A stretch of DNA of 51,027 bases from Microcaldota archaeon (GCA_021814005.1 JAKAJC010000007.1:1-51027), one strand, 5' to 3'. Shown: positions 1 to 7,406, counted from the first letter of the stretch. Translations and numbers: made by a program. Notes: a model not told the origin generated them from the letters alone.

Positions 1-787
1 CAACATCAGATTCAAGGAGCGACAATTCCAAATCATCAAGCAAATCCCGCACGTCGTTTTCCTCCACTGTCACCGAAGGGGTGAAGAAGCCGACCACCGA
101 CTTGCCCAAACCCATTCTGACCTTCATCTCGCGCTCGTCATCTGAGAGGGATTTTTTCTCCAAACGCGAGAGGTCTGCATCATCAAGAGAGGACTCAGTT
201 GAAGTAGTGGAAGCCGCCGGATGAGGGGCAGAAGCGGGCACTGAAGAAATTTCTGATTTTTGGGCAGTTGCAGCCGCTTTCGGTGCCGTTGTCTCGACTT
301 TGGGCTTTGCCACGGTTGGCTCTTCTTTCTTTATCACGACCGGCTCCTCTTTTTTCGAAAACGGCCAGATTGAGGAGAGAATGTTTTTCTTTTCCTCAAC
401 AGGATGAGAAACAGGAATTTGCTTCGGAGCCTCGGCCTCTTTTTTTACTTCGGCCTCTCTTTTTGTTTCAACAGCTCTTATCGATTCGGCCGCTTTTTTT
501 GTTTCAACAGCTTTTGCTTTCGGTGTTTCAACAACTCTTATCGGTTCGACAGCTTTTTTTTGCTCGACTTTCGGCTTTTGGACTTCGACTACGCGGGGTT
601 TCTCTTTTTTCTCCTCAACCTGCCTTGGCTGGGGTTTGGAAATTTCAACCGGCTCCGGCTTTGGCGCGGGTTTGGGCGTTTCGATTGTTTTTTCTTCAGC
701 CTTTGGAGTAGGGGTTTCCTTGCTCTCTTCCCGCTTGATCAGCTTGTTGACAAAGCCGGAAAGCTTATTCTTGAGAAGGCCGAACAT
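1..787 (-). CDS. ftsY: Signal recognition particle receptor FtsY, N-terminal part
   Basis: This is the SRP receptor GTPase that docks ribosome-SRP complexes at the membrane. The window holds about 262 N-terminal residues; the GTPase domain lies beyond the left edge. Translation from the ATG at 787 starts with an amphipathic helix (MFGLLKNKLSGFVNKLIK), typical of FtsY membrane targeting. A linker of about 180 residues rich in Lys, Glu, Pro and Val follows, with imperfect VETKKAAE-type repeats, and then the N domain (VEENDVRDLLDDLELSLLES) near residues 240-262. The start overlaps the end of prefoldin alpha by 23 nt, the usual archaeal gene order. The long repetitive linker is larger than in most archaeal FtsY. 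The identification rests on the N domain, the amphipathic start and synteny. Confidence 0.9.
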   Translation of the reverse strand, partial: MFGLLKNKLSGFVNKLIKREESKETPTPKAEEKTIETPKPAPKPEPVEISKPQPRQVEEKKEKPRVVEVQKPKVEQKKAVEPIRVVETPKAKAVETKKAAESIRAVETKREAEVKKEAEAPKQIPVSHPVEEKKNILSSIWPFSKKEEPVVIKKEEPTVAKPKVETTAPKAAATAQKSEISSVPASAPHPAASTTSTESSLDDADLSRLEKKSLSDDEREMKVRMGLGKSVVGFFTPSVTVEENDVRDLLDDLELSLLESDV

Positions 788-1205
788 CTTCAATCCTCGC
801 CGCCAGCACCGAGGCCTTGGCATTGAGGTCCTGCAGCTGGGTGTTGAGGCTGGCCAGGTTCTTCTGCGCGGCGTCGAACGCCTCGCTCACGGTTTTGTAG
901 CGTTTGCGCAAAAGCTCGGCAGCTTCGGACGCCTTCTTGCCCACAATGATTCCGGAACCGACCGAAAGCAGCACCTGGTCGGTGTCCACGCCCTTGCATG
1001 TGATATAAGTGCCTGAGCCGATGGGGAGAAGGCCGACTTCCTTTGCCTTGGAGAGCTGTTCAAGAGTGTCGATGGTGGCCTGCAAATCGTTAAGCGTTGT
1101 CTGCATGACGTCAATCTGGCTTGTCAGGGACGTGCCCTGCCTTTGCAAAATCTGGGCCTGAATCGCCATGCGGTTGAGGTCTTTCTCATCGTCCTCTATG
1201 CTCAT
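765..1205 (-). CDS. pfdA: Prefoldin subunit alpha
   Basis: This is the alpha subunit of the hexameric prefoldin chaperone, which captures unfolded proteins and passes them to the thermosome. The 146-residue protein has the family layout: an N-terminal coiled coil (about 5-55), a beta-hairpin core with GLLPIGSGTYITCKG and VLLSVGSGIIVGKKASEA (about 58-95), and a C-terminal coiled coil (about 96-140). Its ATG overlaps the stop of the upstream LX gene by 4 nt (ATGA), and its own end runs into ftsY, so the three are translationally coupled. Length and order (LX - pfdA - ftsY) match other archaea. Confidence 0.96.
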   Translation of the reverse strand: MSIEDDEKDLNRMAIQAQILQRQGTSLTSQIDVMQTTLNDLQATIDTLEQLSKAKEVGLLPIGSGTYITCKGVDTDQVLLSVGSGIIVGKKASEAAELLRKRYKTVSEAFDAAQKNLASLNTQLQDLNAKASVLAARIEDVRPSQE

Positions 1206-1381
1206 GCGCTCATCTCCTCGATTTTGGTAATCTTGATTTGAGTGCGGGGCAGGCGGTGGTCTGCGCCGATCTGCTGGTAAATCAACTCAGTGGCCCGTGA
1301 TTTCGAGGCCGCCTCAAGCTCCTTGACAAATGTCTTTGGAACTCCCTTGATCTGCATATTTCCGCTGACGACAAACTTCAT
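1202..1381 (-). CDS. rpl18a: Ribosomal protein L18a / LX
   Basis: This is the small archaeal large-subunit protein LX (L20a/L18ae family). From the ATG at 1381 the product has 59 residues, starting MKFVVSGNMQIKG and including the conserved ATELIYQQIGADHRLPRTQIKI stretch typical of LX in its second half. A longer reading from 1396 (MRGVV extension) is possible, but the downstream ATG matches the usual N terminus. The stop overlaps the prefoldin start (ATGA). It sits in the archaeal block between aIF6 and prefoldin alpha, here separated from aIF6 by an extra membrane protein gene. Confidence 0.93.
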   Translation of the reverse strand: MKFVVSGNMQIKGVPKTFVKELEAASKSRATELIYQQIGADHRLPRTQIKITKIEEMSA

Positions 1382-1405
1382 AACAACACCTCTCAACGTG
1401 AAGCT

Positions 1406-1900
1406 TTAATGCTTTCTTTTTCTCCCGGCCGATTTAACCGGTTGCGGCTTGGCTGCCTTGCCGCCCAGATATTTGGCGGCTGCATGGCCTATGAGGGCAA
1501 ATACTGCGTACACTACTATTGCATATGCAAACGCCCACACCTGCCAAAAAATCACTCCAATCAGGTCGAGGCTCGGGGTATATTTCATCCATTGACTGCT
1601 GATAGCACCCATGATTGCCCCGAAGATTGCGAGCAAAACACCGATGCTTGCGCCTGCCTTTGCAGTGTCGGTCCATTTGTAATTGAGATGCTTTCGCCCA
1701 TGCCAACCAACCGAAACAGCTAAGACTAAGGCAATGCCCCCCAAAACACTGGTTAGAAGAAGCATTCCTATATCATTCGGGCCGATTTTATGGGTCAGAA
1801 CAGATTCTACTGGGTATGTTAGAAAGACCAAAAGGTCAACGATGAGAAGCAGTGCGATTTTGCCCTTGTGCGGCATCAGGTATTTGTCAACAAATTCCAT
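1406..1900 (-). CDS. Four-TM membrane protein of unknown function
   Basis: I do not recognise this 164-residue protein. It has four hydrophobic segments, at about residues 14-33, 43-65, 80-105 and 112-140, and a short Lys/Arg-rich C terminus (GGKAAKPQPVKSAGRKRKH) that by the positive-inside rule should be cytoplasmic. It lies between aIF6 (stop 2 nt upstream of its ATG) and LX, a place where most archaea have no gene, and is clearly part of the same transcript. The context with ftsY could suggest a membrane-insertion role, but nothing in the sequence shows it. The coding call is firm because the frame is tightly packed between two genes. Confidence 0.8.
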   Translation of the reverse strand: MEFVDKYLMPHKGKIALLLIVDLLVFLTYPVESVLTHKIGPNDIGMLLLTSVLGGIALVLAVSVGWHGRKHLNYKWTDTAKAGASIGVLLAIFGAIMGAISSQWMKYTPSLDLIGVIFWQVWAFAYAIVVYAVFALIGHAAAKYLGGKAAKPQPVKSAGRKRKH

Positions 1901-1902
1901 GT

Positions 1903-2568
1903 TTACACCAAATCCAATGCCTGCCTTATTCTTGATTCCTCGAATCCAGAGCAGCTTTCTCCAATGATGAGTCCGCTCGAATTGGCAACAGCACCGAGGC
2001 CAACCAGAGCGTTGCCCATGTTGGTGGTGCCGTTCATGCCGTCGCAGCCGAACAGCTCTTTTAGCATGTCGGCCTCCTGCGGCTCTATCCTGTTATGGGC
2101 CAGCCAGCCCTTGTTTGTCACCACAAGCGCGCTGCCGACCGTGTGATATCCGGCCAGCGTCGCGGCGCGCACAGGAACTCCGAGCGCTTTTCCAACCAGC
2201 TTTCTCAGTTCGGGGGGAAAGTCGGGATTCACCAGCGCGCCGGTGTCATTGCACGCAATGTTGTTTCCAATCGCGCAGAAGCGCGAAGAGGGCAGAACGG
2301 TGACAGGCAGGCCCGTGCTCTCAAGCTCGGCCTTTTCGCGCGCCATCAAAAACGGCGGCGCGATGATGCCGTTCGAATTCATGGCAAGGTAGAGGCCCAC
2401 ATAGGGCGAGCCGTCCACCGATGCGGAGAGGATTGGGGTGTCCAGCACTTTTGCACCGAAAGCGAATTTTTCGGGAGCGCCGTTCGGGATTATCACTACA
2501 CTGTCGCTGGCCTTGGCATACAATCCGATGTACGGATTTCCCCCGAACTGCCCGCGCCAGAATCCCAA
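1903..2568 (-). CDS. eif6: Translation initiation factor 6 (aIF6)
   Basis: aIF6 binds the large ribosomal subunit and blocks joining with the small one. The 221 residues match the family length, and the N terminus (FGGNPYIGLYAKASDS) aligns with the usual FxGNPxIG start. Later motifs such as GNNIACNDTGALVNP and the C-terminal GSALVVTNKGWLAHN fit the five-fold pseudosymmetric repeats. The start is a TTG at 2566-2568, preceded by an AAGGTG Shine-Dalgarno at a good spacing; no ATG in frame would give the conserved N terminus. It follows rpl31e in the operon. Confidence 0.96.
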   Translation of the reverse strand: MGFWRGQFGGNPYIGLYAKASDSVVIIPNGAPEKFAFGAKVLDTPILSASVDGSPYVGLYLAMNSNGIIAPPFLMAREKAELESTGLPVTVLPSSRFCAIGNNIACNDTGALVNPDFPPELRKLVGKALGVPVRAATLAGYHTVGSALVVTNKGWLAHNRIEPQEADMLKELFGCDGMNGTTNMGNALVGLGAVANSSGLIIGESCSGFEESRIRQALDLV

Positions 2569-2599
2569 AGTGTTTCACCTTCAATACAAATTGTCCTTC

Positions 2600-3151
2600 T
2601 CAAATCTGTTTGCGTCCGCCGCTCACACCGCCCGATGATTTGGGAGTGGGCTTGACGTCGCCTGCCCTCGGTTCGGGCTGGACCGGTTTCGGAGCGGGTT
2701 TGGCCGCTTCGGCCGGTTTGGATGCCGGTGCGGATGAAGGCGCTGATGCCGCTGGCTTGGCAGCCGAAGCTGCCGGCTTGGCTTCCTCCTTCTTCTCTGC
2801 CGGTTTGGATTTCTTGGCGCGCTCCTCAGCCAGCTTCTTCTTGGCCTCGGAAGCCTTCTTGTGCTCCTCTTCCTCGCCAATCAGCCATGCCGTAAGCTTG
2901 CCCTCGTCCAGCACTCCGCGCACTTTCAATTTGCGTGGCGGCTTTTGGATGCCGTCGCGCCAGAGCGCGTCGTTCACGCCGGCCGAGATGCGCACCGCCT
3001 CCTCGTTCACCTTGAAGTGGCGTGAGAGGAAGGCGCGCAGAAGCTTCACCGCGCGGCGCGTGCGCCGTGTGCGGATGTAATCATACGCCTTGCCGAAAGG
3101 CACGGTGTAGATTCGCTCGAGCTTTTTGGATACAACTTTTTCGTCTGCCAT
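2600..3151 (-). CDS. rpl31e: Ribosomal protein L31e with long low-complexity tail
   Basis: This is a large-subunit ribosomal protein near the peptide exit tunnel. The first 90 or so residues carry the L31e fold (ERIYTVPFGKAYDYIRTRRTRR, then FLSRHFKVNEEAVRISAGVNDALW). The remaining 90 residues are a Lys/Glu then Ala/Pro-rich tail not found in ordinary L31e. The ATG at 3151 has a GGAG 8 nt upstream; a GTG at 3160 would add three residues. The gene starts 5 nt after rpl39e ends. The tail resembles other charged C-terminal extensions in this window and would project from the ribosome surface; its role is unknown. Confidence 0.95.
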   Translation of the reverse strand: MADEKVVSKKLERIYTVPFGKAYDYIRTRRTRRAVKLLRAFLSRHFKVNEEAVRISAGVNDALWRDGIQKPPRKLKVRGVLDEGKLTAWLIGEEEEHKKASEAKKKLAEERAKKSKPAEKKEEAKPAASAAKPAASAPSSAPASKPAEAAKPAPKPVQPEPRAGDVKPTPKSSGGVSGGRKQI

Positions 3152-3156
3152 GAATC

Positions 3157-3315
3157 TCACTCCTTAATCTGCAACCGGCTGCGGCGCCAGTGGCGGTTGC
3201 GCATGTTGTAGCGCACGCGGCGGTTGGTTTTGGCCATCACGAAGACCGGCACGCGCCGGTTCGCCTTCATGGCCTTTGCCAAACGGCCTTTCTTTTTCGG
3301 TGATTTTTTACCCAT
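3157..3315 (-). CDS. rpl39e: Ribosomal protein L39e
   Basis: This is the tiny basic tunnel-lining protein of the archaeal large subunit. The 52-residue reading frame begins [20 protein letters not shown] and ends [12 protein letters not shown], with the [21 protein letters not shown] middle typical of L39e in its central half. It sits directly upstream of rpl31e, the universal archaeal arrangement. The ATG at 3315 is the only start giving the conserved N terminus. Confidence 0.96.
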   Translation of the reverse strand: MGKKSPKKKGRLAKAMKANRRVPVFVMAKTNRRVRYNMRNRHWRRSRLQIKE

Positions 3316-3340
3316 GAATTCCACCTCGAACAAATGTCAT

Positions 3341-3673
3341 TTATCCAATATAATTCTGGGCAGGCGGCGCGGTTGTGCGCTTCTGCCGGTCGTGCATGTC
3401 GCGGTATGTGCTCCACACGAGCTCCGCCTTCTTGCCCTCGATGATTTTGACTATGGTGTGGCTGGGCACGGGGGGCTGGTGTGACGAGTCGGGCCGGTAG
3501 TCCACAAGAACCACCTGCCCTGTCTTGACCTGCGCGCCGATCTTTGTCGCAACCATGAGCGTGAGGATGTTGTCATCCCACATGCGGCAGGTTGCCTGCA
3601 CCGACGCGTCGGCCGAGCGCACGTCCTTGTCGGAGGGGCGCAGCACTTCAATGACTTTGCCTGGGTGATACAT
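3341..3673 (-). CDS. Conserved-looking small protein, unknown
   Basis: I do not recognise this 110-residue product (MYHPGKVIEVLRPSDKD...). It is rich in alternating hydrophobic residues with GKVIEVL near the start, ILTLMVATKIGAQVK in the middle and HTIVKIIEGKKAELVWS near the end, which suggests a small beta-barrel. The ATG at 3673 has GGAGG six nt upstream; an ATG at 3679 overlaps the PDCD5 stop as ATGA. It lies between the PDCD5 gene and rpl39e in a translation operon, so a role on RNA or the ribosome is a reasonable but untested guess. Confidence 0.75.
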   Translation of the reverse strand: MYHPGKVIEVLRPSDKDVRSADASVQATCRMWDDNILTLMVATKIGAQVKTGQVVLVDYRPDSSHQPPVPSHTIVKIIEGKKAELVWSTYRDMHDRQKRTTAPPAQNYIG

Positions 3674-3675
3674 AT

Positions 3676-4080
3676 TCATCCCTCCGCGCGGCCTGCGGCC
3701 GCGTTTGTGTTTTCGGACATTGCCGTCTCGTCACTTCCTTTTCTCTTCATGTCATCCCCGCCCTTGCGATGGATGGTGATTGTTCCCTCTTTGCGCGTGC
3801 CCGACAATTTCACGAGCATTGCGCGCAACTGCGCTTCGTTGAGCCGGCCGTTGAGCTTGCGGGCCTGCTGCAGGTATGAAATTGCCTGCACGGTTCGGGA
3901 GAACAAATCCGGCGACGACATTTTCACAAGCATCAGCCGCTCGTATGCGGCCGGCTCGAGAATTGTTGCAAGGGCGCTGCGCAATTGCTCTTCCTGCTGC
4001 GCGCGCGCCTGTGCCTGCTGGTAGACGTCCGCCATCTTCTTGCGGCGCAGCGCCTCCATGTCGGCTTCGTTGTCGGCCAT
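3676..4080 (-). CDS. PDCD5-family DNA/RNA-binding protein
   Basis: This is the archaeal homologue of PDCD5/TFAR19, a small three-helix nucleic-acid-binding protein almost always encoded beside rps19e. Of 134 residues, the central part (RRKKMADVYQQAQ... and LEPAAYERLMLVKMSSPDLF...VQAISYLQQARKLNGRLNEAQL) is the conserved helical core. The C-terminal 35 residues after DDMKRKGSDE are low complexity. The gene follows rps19e by 17 nt and is coupled to the next gene. The family's biochemical role in archaea remains loosely defined. Confidence 0.93.
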   Translation of the reverse strand: MADNEADMEALRRKKMADVYQQAQARAQQEEQLRSALATILEPAAYERLMLVKMSSPDLFSRTVQAISYLQQARKLNGRLNEAQLRAMLVKLSGTRKEGTITIHRKGGDDMKRKGSDETAMSENTNAAAGRAEG

Positions 4081-4097
4081 GTAGTTCAGCCTGCCGT

Positions 4098-4532
4098 TTA
4101 GGCGACCTCCTTTTTCTTGGCGCTGCCGATTTCCTTGGCAACGCTGTCGAGGAAGGCCTGGCCTTTCGGGCTGATGTAGCGGCCCACCTTCTTTTTGGTG
4201 AGCAAACCGGCCTTCTCAAGGGCCTGCATTCCCTTGCGAATCATGTTCCCGCCCGAGCGGCGGAAATGCTCGCGGGCCACGCCGTTGTTCTGGCGCCCGC
4301 CGTAGTGCGTGCGCATGGAACTGACTCCCACTGGGGAGTGGCCGTAAGCCTGATAGAGAATCGAGGCGCAGCGGACATACCAGAACTGGTCGTCCTGCGG
4401 CAGGCGCTCCGCGTGGGGGCCTGATTTCACATTGCCCACCCAAGCGGGTGGCGCAGCCAGACCTGCACCGGGCAGTTTGCCTGCGGCAGCGCGGATAAGC
4501 TGGTGTGGGTTGACATCGAACGCATTAACCAT
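4098..4532 (-). CDS. rps19e: Ribosomal protein S19e
   Basis: This is a small-subunit protein of archaea and eukaryotes. The 144 residues contain the conserved DDQFWYVRCASILYQAYGHSPVG and THYGGRQNNGVAREHFRRSGGNMIRKGMQALEKAGL regions of S19e, which fold as a winged-helix-like bundle. The ATG is preceded by GAGGTG at close spacing. It appears to be the first gene of the run down to ftsY, after a structured leader (see 4533-4590). Length and context are normal. Confidence 0.97.
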   Translation of the reverse strand: MVNAFDVNPHQLIRAAAGKLPGAGLAAPPAWVGNVKSGPHAERLPQDDQFWYVRCASILYQAYGHSPVGVSSMRTHYGGRQNNGVAREHFRRSGGNMIRKGMQALEKAGLLTKKKVGRYISPKGQAFLDSVAKEIGSAKKKEVA

Positions 4533-4590
4533 GGTTCACCTCTGAATGCGGGCCCTTTCGGGCGAGCGGTCTAACCTCCTTGGAGGAATA
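4533..4590 (-). promoter_or_regulatory. Structured 5' leader of rps19e
   Basis: Just upstream of rps19e the transcribed strand contains GCCC-GAAA-GGGC, a 4-bp GC stem with a GNRA loop (4552-4563), and a perfect CCTCC/GGAGG palindrome (4575-4586) whose AAGGAGG half is an extra Shine-Dalgarno with no ATG after it. A TATA-like TTAAAAA lies near 4615-4622. These suggest a folded leader that could control the operon, for example through S19e autoregulation; that is inference. Confidence 0.4.
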
Positions 4591-4670
4591 GAACGTCTGT
4601 AATTGGATTTTGGGGTTTTTAATGGTTTTGGGCGGGAAAGAGTGGTGGCCCGTGGCCGGCTGTTTGCCGC

Positions 4671-5000
4671 CTATTTGCGCTTTGAGTAAGAAAAAGCCCT
4701 TTTTTTGCCGCAAGCGCAGGTGTAAATCGCTCTCTTTGTTTTACTGTCAAGGCGCACCTTGACATTGTAACCGGCAATCCACGGCCTGTAGCAGCTTTTG
4801 CAGAACAAGTGTTTTCTCCCGCTTTTCATTGGCAGGCGGTGGCGCGCGGCCAGCACGCAGGCCAATTTGACATATTTGCGCGCCAGCTTTTCATCAGAGC
4901 GCACTTCCTCGCGCGCAAGGCGCAGAAGCGTGTCCACCCGCCGCGCCGCGATGACGGGCATGGGGTCGAGACGGATTTTTTCCAAAGCCATGAAAATCAT
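4671..5000 (-). CDS. rnp4: RNase P protein component 4 (Rpp21 family)
   Basis: This is a protein subunit of archaeal RNase P, which trims tRNA 5' leaders. The 109-residue product has the two N-terminal helices of the family (RRVDTLLRLAREEV, ARKYVKLACVLAARHRLPM) and a zinc ribbon with CKSC and CACG cysteine pairs. The ATG at 5000 overlaps the upstream stop as ATGA; the in-frame ATG at 4991 is an alternative start. The gene lies at the end of a GNAT - flavin reductase - rnp4 run, just upstream of the rps19e leader. Confidence 0.93.
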   Translation of the reverse strand: MIFMALEKIRLDPMPVIAARRVDTLLRLAREEVRSDEKLARKYVKLACVLAARHRLPMKSGRKHLFCKSCYRPWIAGYNVKVRLDSKTKRAIYTCACGKKRAFSYSKRK

Positions 5001-5677
5001 TTCTTCTCGTTTGGTTTTTCTTTCGGCGAATCTTTCGAAGGAGCGGGTTTGTCTTCTTTTTTGTTTTCTTCTTTCGGCGAGGGCTTGTCTTCCTTCTTGT
5101 CTTCTTTTTTGTTTTCTTCCTTTTTCTCTTCTTTCTTTTCCTCTTTTTTCTCGGGTTTCTTTTCATCCTCTTTTTCAAATTTCACCATTTCGCGCCTCAT
5201 GCCGAAATAGCTCTTGCTGCCCCAGTTGAAGAGCATGGCCTGCTTGCTGTTTTCCTCGTCAGGAAAGTGCGCCTCCAGAACCTCGCCAAGCACCAGCACG
5301 TGGTCTCCGGAATTGAACATTGCCACAAGCTCGCATTCCACCCACGCGAACGCCCCGTCAACCAAAGGCGCTTTCACCGTTTTGGCGGGTTTGAGCGTCA
5401 GCTGGTATTCGTCCACCTTGTCGATTACGCGGCCCGTGGCCGAACCTATCGCCATCGCCTTCTCCATCATGGCTTCGGGCAGGGTGGAGATGACGAATGC
5501 CTTTGATGATTCCACAAGCTCAAGCGAAAACGATTTCTGGTTGAGGGCCACCACCACCATGGGCGGCTTCACCGAGGCGGGAGTCACCCAGTCGACAATG
5601 GTGACATTGGATTTGCCCTCGTACTGGGCCGAGAGCAGGCAGGTCTGGCGCGGATAGAATAGTCTGTAATGGTACAT
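4997..5677 (-). CDS. Flavin reductase-like FMN-binding protein with charged tail
   Basis: The first 165 residues match the flavin reductase/FMN-binding split-barrel family: SNVTIVDWVTPASVKPPMVVVAL, then FVISTLPEAM and the HVLVLGEVLEAHF strand. Such proteins bind FMN and reduce it or use it with unknown partners. The last 60 residues are almost only Lys, Glu, Asp and Pro (KKEEKKEEKKEEN type), which is odd for the family. The gene lies between a GNAT gene and rnp4, and its stop overlaps the rnp4 start. Confidence 0.85.
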   Translation of the reverse strand: MYHYRLFYPRQTCLLSAQYEGKSNVTIVDWVTPASVKPPMVVVALNQKSFSLELVESSKAFVISTLPEAMMEKAMAIGSATGRVIDKVDEYQLTLKPAKTVKAPLVDGAFAWVECELVAMFNSGDHVLVLGEVLEAHFPDEENSKQAMLFNWGSKSYFGMRREMVKFEKEDEKKPEKKEEKKEEKKEENKKEDKKEDKPSPKEENKKEDKPAPSKDSPKEKPNEKK

Positions 5678-5701
5678 GCGCCTATTTGGGGCCTATCTCT
5701 T

Positions 5702-6301
5702 TTAGGCCTTTTCCAATCTCTTGGCAAACACGCCCCACGCGTCCGGCTCAAGCGTCTGGGCGCCTATGCGCTCGTAGTCGAATTTGCACATCAGGCGCGC
5801 CGACGCCATGTTGAGCAAACGGCGCTCCATCACCAATCCGGCCGCCACGGAATATCCGTGCCATCCGGCGATGCCCTCCAGCCCGTCCAGCAGGGCCGAG
5901 CCTACACCGCCGCCCGCCTGCGGGTCTTTGGCAATCTGGTCGATATAGAGAATTTTTTTGCCGCTCATCATCTTCCGGTAAGCCTCGTTGATTTCAAGAG
6001 TGTCAAAAAGAAACGGCTCCTCACGGCGGATGCAGTCCAAATCGTATGCAAGCGCATAGCCGGAAATTTGTCCGTTGTTGCGGGCCACCAGCACCAGCCC
6101 CTGTTTTGTGTCGGTGATGCGCGCAATGAATTTGTCGTCTTTCACTTCTGTGACAAAGAAGCCGTTTTTCATGCGCGGGTTGAGGTTTTCAGGCGAATCC
6201 AGCTTTATGAAATGCTTCAGCTGTATCTCGCGCATGCGTGCAACATCTGCCGGTGTCGCGGGCATGACATTGAACTGCGTTCTCACCATAAGCATATTCA
6301 T
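5702..6301 (-). CDS. GNAT-family N-acetyltransferase
   Basis: This 199-residue acyl-CoA-dependent transferase has the GNAT core: GLVLVARNNGQISGYALAYDLD (strand 4), the acetyl-CoA loop region IDQIAKDPQAGGGVGSALLDGL with the GxGxGS-like GGGVGSA, and a final strand near YERIGAQTL. The substrate cannot be read from sequence. A TTTTATAT TATA box lies about 26 bp before the ATG at 6301, so the mRNA is probably leaderless; ATGs at 6295 and 6289 are alternatives. Confidence 0.85.
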   Translation of the reverse strand: MNMLMVRTQFNVMPATPADVARMREIQLKHFIKLDSPENLNPRMKNGFFVTEVKDDKFIARITDTKQGLVLVARNNGQISGYALAYDLDCIRREEPFLFDTLEINEAYRKMMSGKKILYIDQIAKDPQAGGGVGSALLDGLEGIAGWHGYSVAAGLVMERRLLNMASARLMCKFDYERIGAQTLEPDAWGVFAKRLEKA

Positions 6302-6385
6302 ATTTTAGGTGTGTTAATCAATATAAAAGAGAGTATTTGCTTGTGTGTTTGCGGAACTAGAGTCATTAAAAGCCCCCTAATCCAT

Positions 6386-6402
6386 CCACCTCTCAGAGGT
6401 GG
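6386..6402 (+). promoter_or_regulatory. Perfect palindrome covering the Shine-Dalgarno
   Basis: CCACCTC-tca-GAGGTGG is a perfect 7-bp inverted repeat. Its right arm is the Shine-Dalgarno of the lipoprotein gene, ending 4 nt before the ATG at 6407. It could be an SD-sequestering hairpin. Because a TATA-like TTAAAAG at 6366-6372 would place the transcription start inside it, it could instead be an operator. Confidence 0.5.
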
Positions 6403-6406
6403 TAAT

Positions 6407-7309
6407 ATGGGGGGAAGACCAATTTTTGGGCTTCTATTAGCTCTTGCAATATCCGGCTTCTTGCTGGCCGGCTGTCTGGGCGGCCAGCCAGCAGCGCCGC
6501 AGGGCGGAACCAGCGTGACTCCGGGCGGAAGCGGCACGGCGCCTTTGTCTGCATCTGCGGGCCGCGCGGTGATGACAATCACCGACAAAGCGGCTGACAT
6601 GGGCACGGTGACCAGCATTATGGTTACTGTAAGTTCGGTTCAGCTTCACAGCAGCACCGGCGCCTGGATAAACGCCAACATCACGCCGAAAACATATGAC
6701 CTGCTCAAGCTCAAGGCGGAGGGGCTCAACGCGCTTTTGGCCGATTTCAGCGTGCCGGCCGGCTCCTACGACCAGCTGAGACTTGACATCTCCAAAGTGG
6801 TGGTTGTTGACGCAACCGGCTCGCATGACGCGAAGCTGCCTTCGGGCACGCTGCGCATAATGAGCGGCGTGAACGTGAGCGCCAACAGCACCTCGGCAAT
6901 CAGCTTCGACTTCATAGCCGACGAATCGCTGCACATGACAGGCAACGGACTCTACATCCTTGCGCCAGTGGTGCAGGTGGAAAGCCGCGAGAACGCCGAA
7001 GTCGATTCGCGCAACCGGGAGGACGTCAAGGTCGGCGGAGGCCGCGTGCACTCCCAGAAGAAGGTTGGCATGGACATCAGCGGGCGTGTTGACGAGGACG
7101 CGCGCATCCCGCGCGACGCAAACCTCACAATAAACGCGAACGACGATGTCGAAATCGAGGTGCCCGGTATAGAAGAGCGGGCCGAGAATGCTCAAAACGA
7201 GACCGAAATTCGCATTCCGGTCGCAGTAAACCGCACCAGCACCAGAAGCGGCGGCGAAGACGGCCTGCCGTTCAATGCCAGCGAGCGCATGCGCGTCGGC
7301 TGGGGCTAA
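6407..7309 (+). CDS. DUF4382-domain lipoprotein
   Basis: The 300-residue protein begins with a signal peptide ending in a lipobox, ISGFLLAGC (Cys about 23), then a Gly/Pro/Ser linker. Residues about 45-190 fit DUF4382 (GRAVMTITDKAADMGTVTSI, WINANITPKTYDLLKLKAEG, SVPAGSYDQLRLDISKVVV). The C-terminal 100 residues are polar and acidic with several NxS/T sites. It should be anchored on the outer face of the membrane. The ATG at 6407 is chosen for its signal peptide and the GAGGTGG before it; the frame is open farther upstream, but that part opposes the GNAT gene. Confidence 0.88.
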   Translation: MGGRPIFGLLLALAISGFLLAGCLGGQPAAPQGGTSVTPGGSGTAPLSASAGRAVMTITDKAADMGTVTSIMVTVSSVQLHSSTGAWINANITPKTYDLLKLKAEGLNALLADFSVPAGSYDQLRLDISKVVVVDATGSHDAKLPSGTLRIMSGVNVSANSTSAISFDFIADESLHMTGNGLYILAPVVQVESRENAEVDSRNREDVKVGGGRVHSQKKVGMDISGRVDEDARIPRDANLTINANDDVEIEVPGIEERAENAQNETEIRIPVAVNRTSTRSGGEDGLPFNASERMRVGWG

Positions 7310-7330
7310 ATAAATATTTTTTCTTTTTTA

Positions 7331-7357
7331 GGGCGGCCAGGAGCCGCCCGCATTTTT
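7331..7357 (+). terminator. Hairpin plus T-run terminator
   Basis: GGGCGGC (7331-7337), a 5-nt loop and GCCGCCC (7343-7349) form a perfect 7-bp stem, followed by GCATTTTTT. Another T-run precedes it. It ends the lipoprotein transcript just before the tRNA-Ile promoter (TTTTAAAC at 7378-7385). Confidence 0.7.
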
Positions 7358-7406
7358 TCCCAGCCAGGCCGAACTCGTTTTAAACTTCAATCAGTCAATT
7401 TCTATC

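Noticed and set aside
268-1016. Plus-strand open frames opposite ftsY and pfdA.
   Set aside because: Low-complexity mirror images of the Lys/Glu-rich linker codons; no start context and no family features.
5669-6406. Upstream extension of the lipoprotein frame.
   Set aside because: It lies opposite the GNAT gene and would bury the signal peptide.
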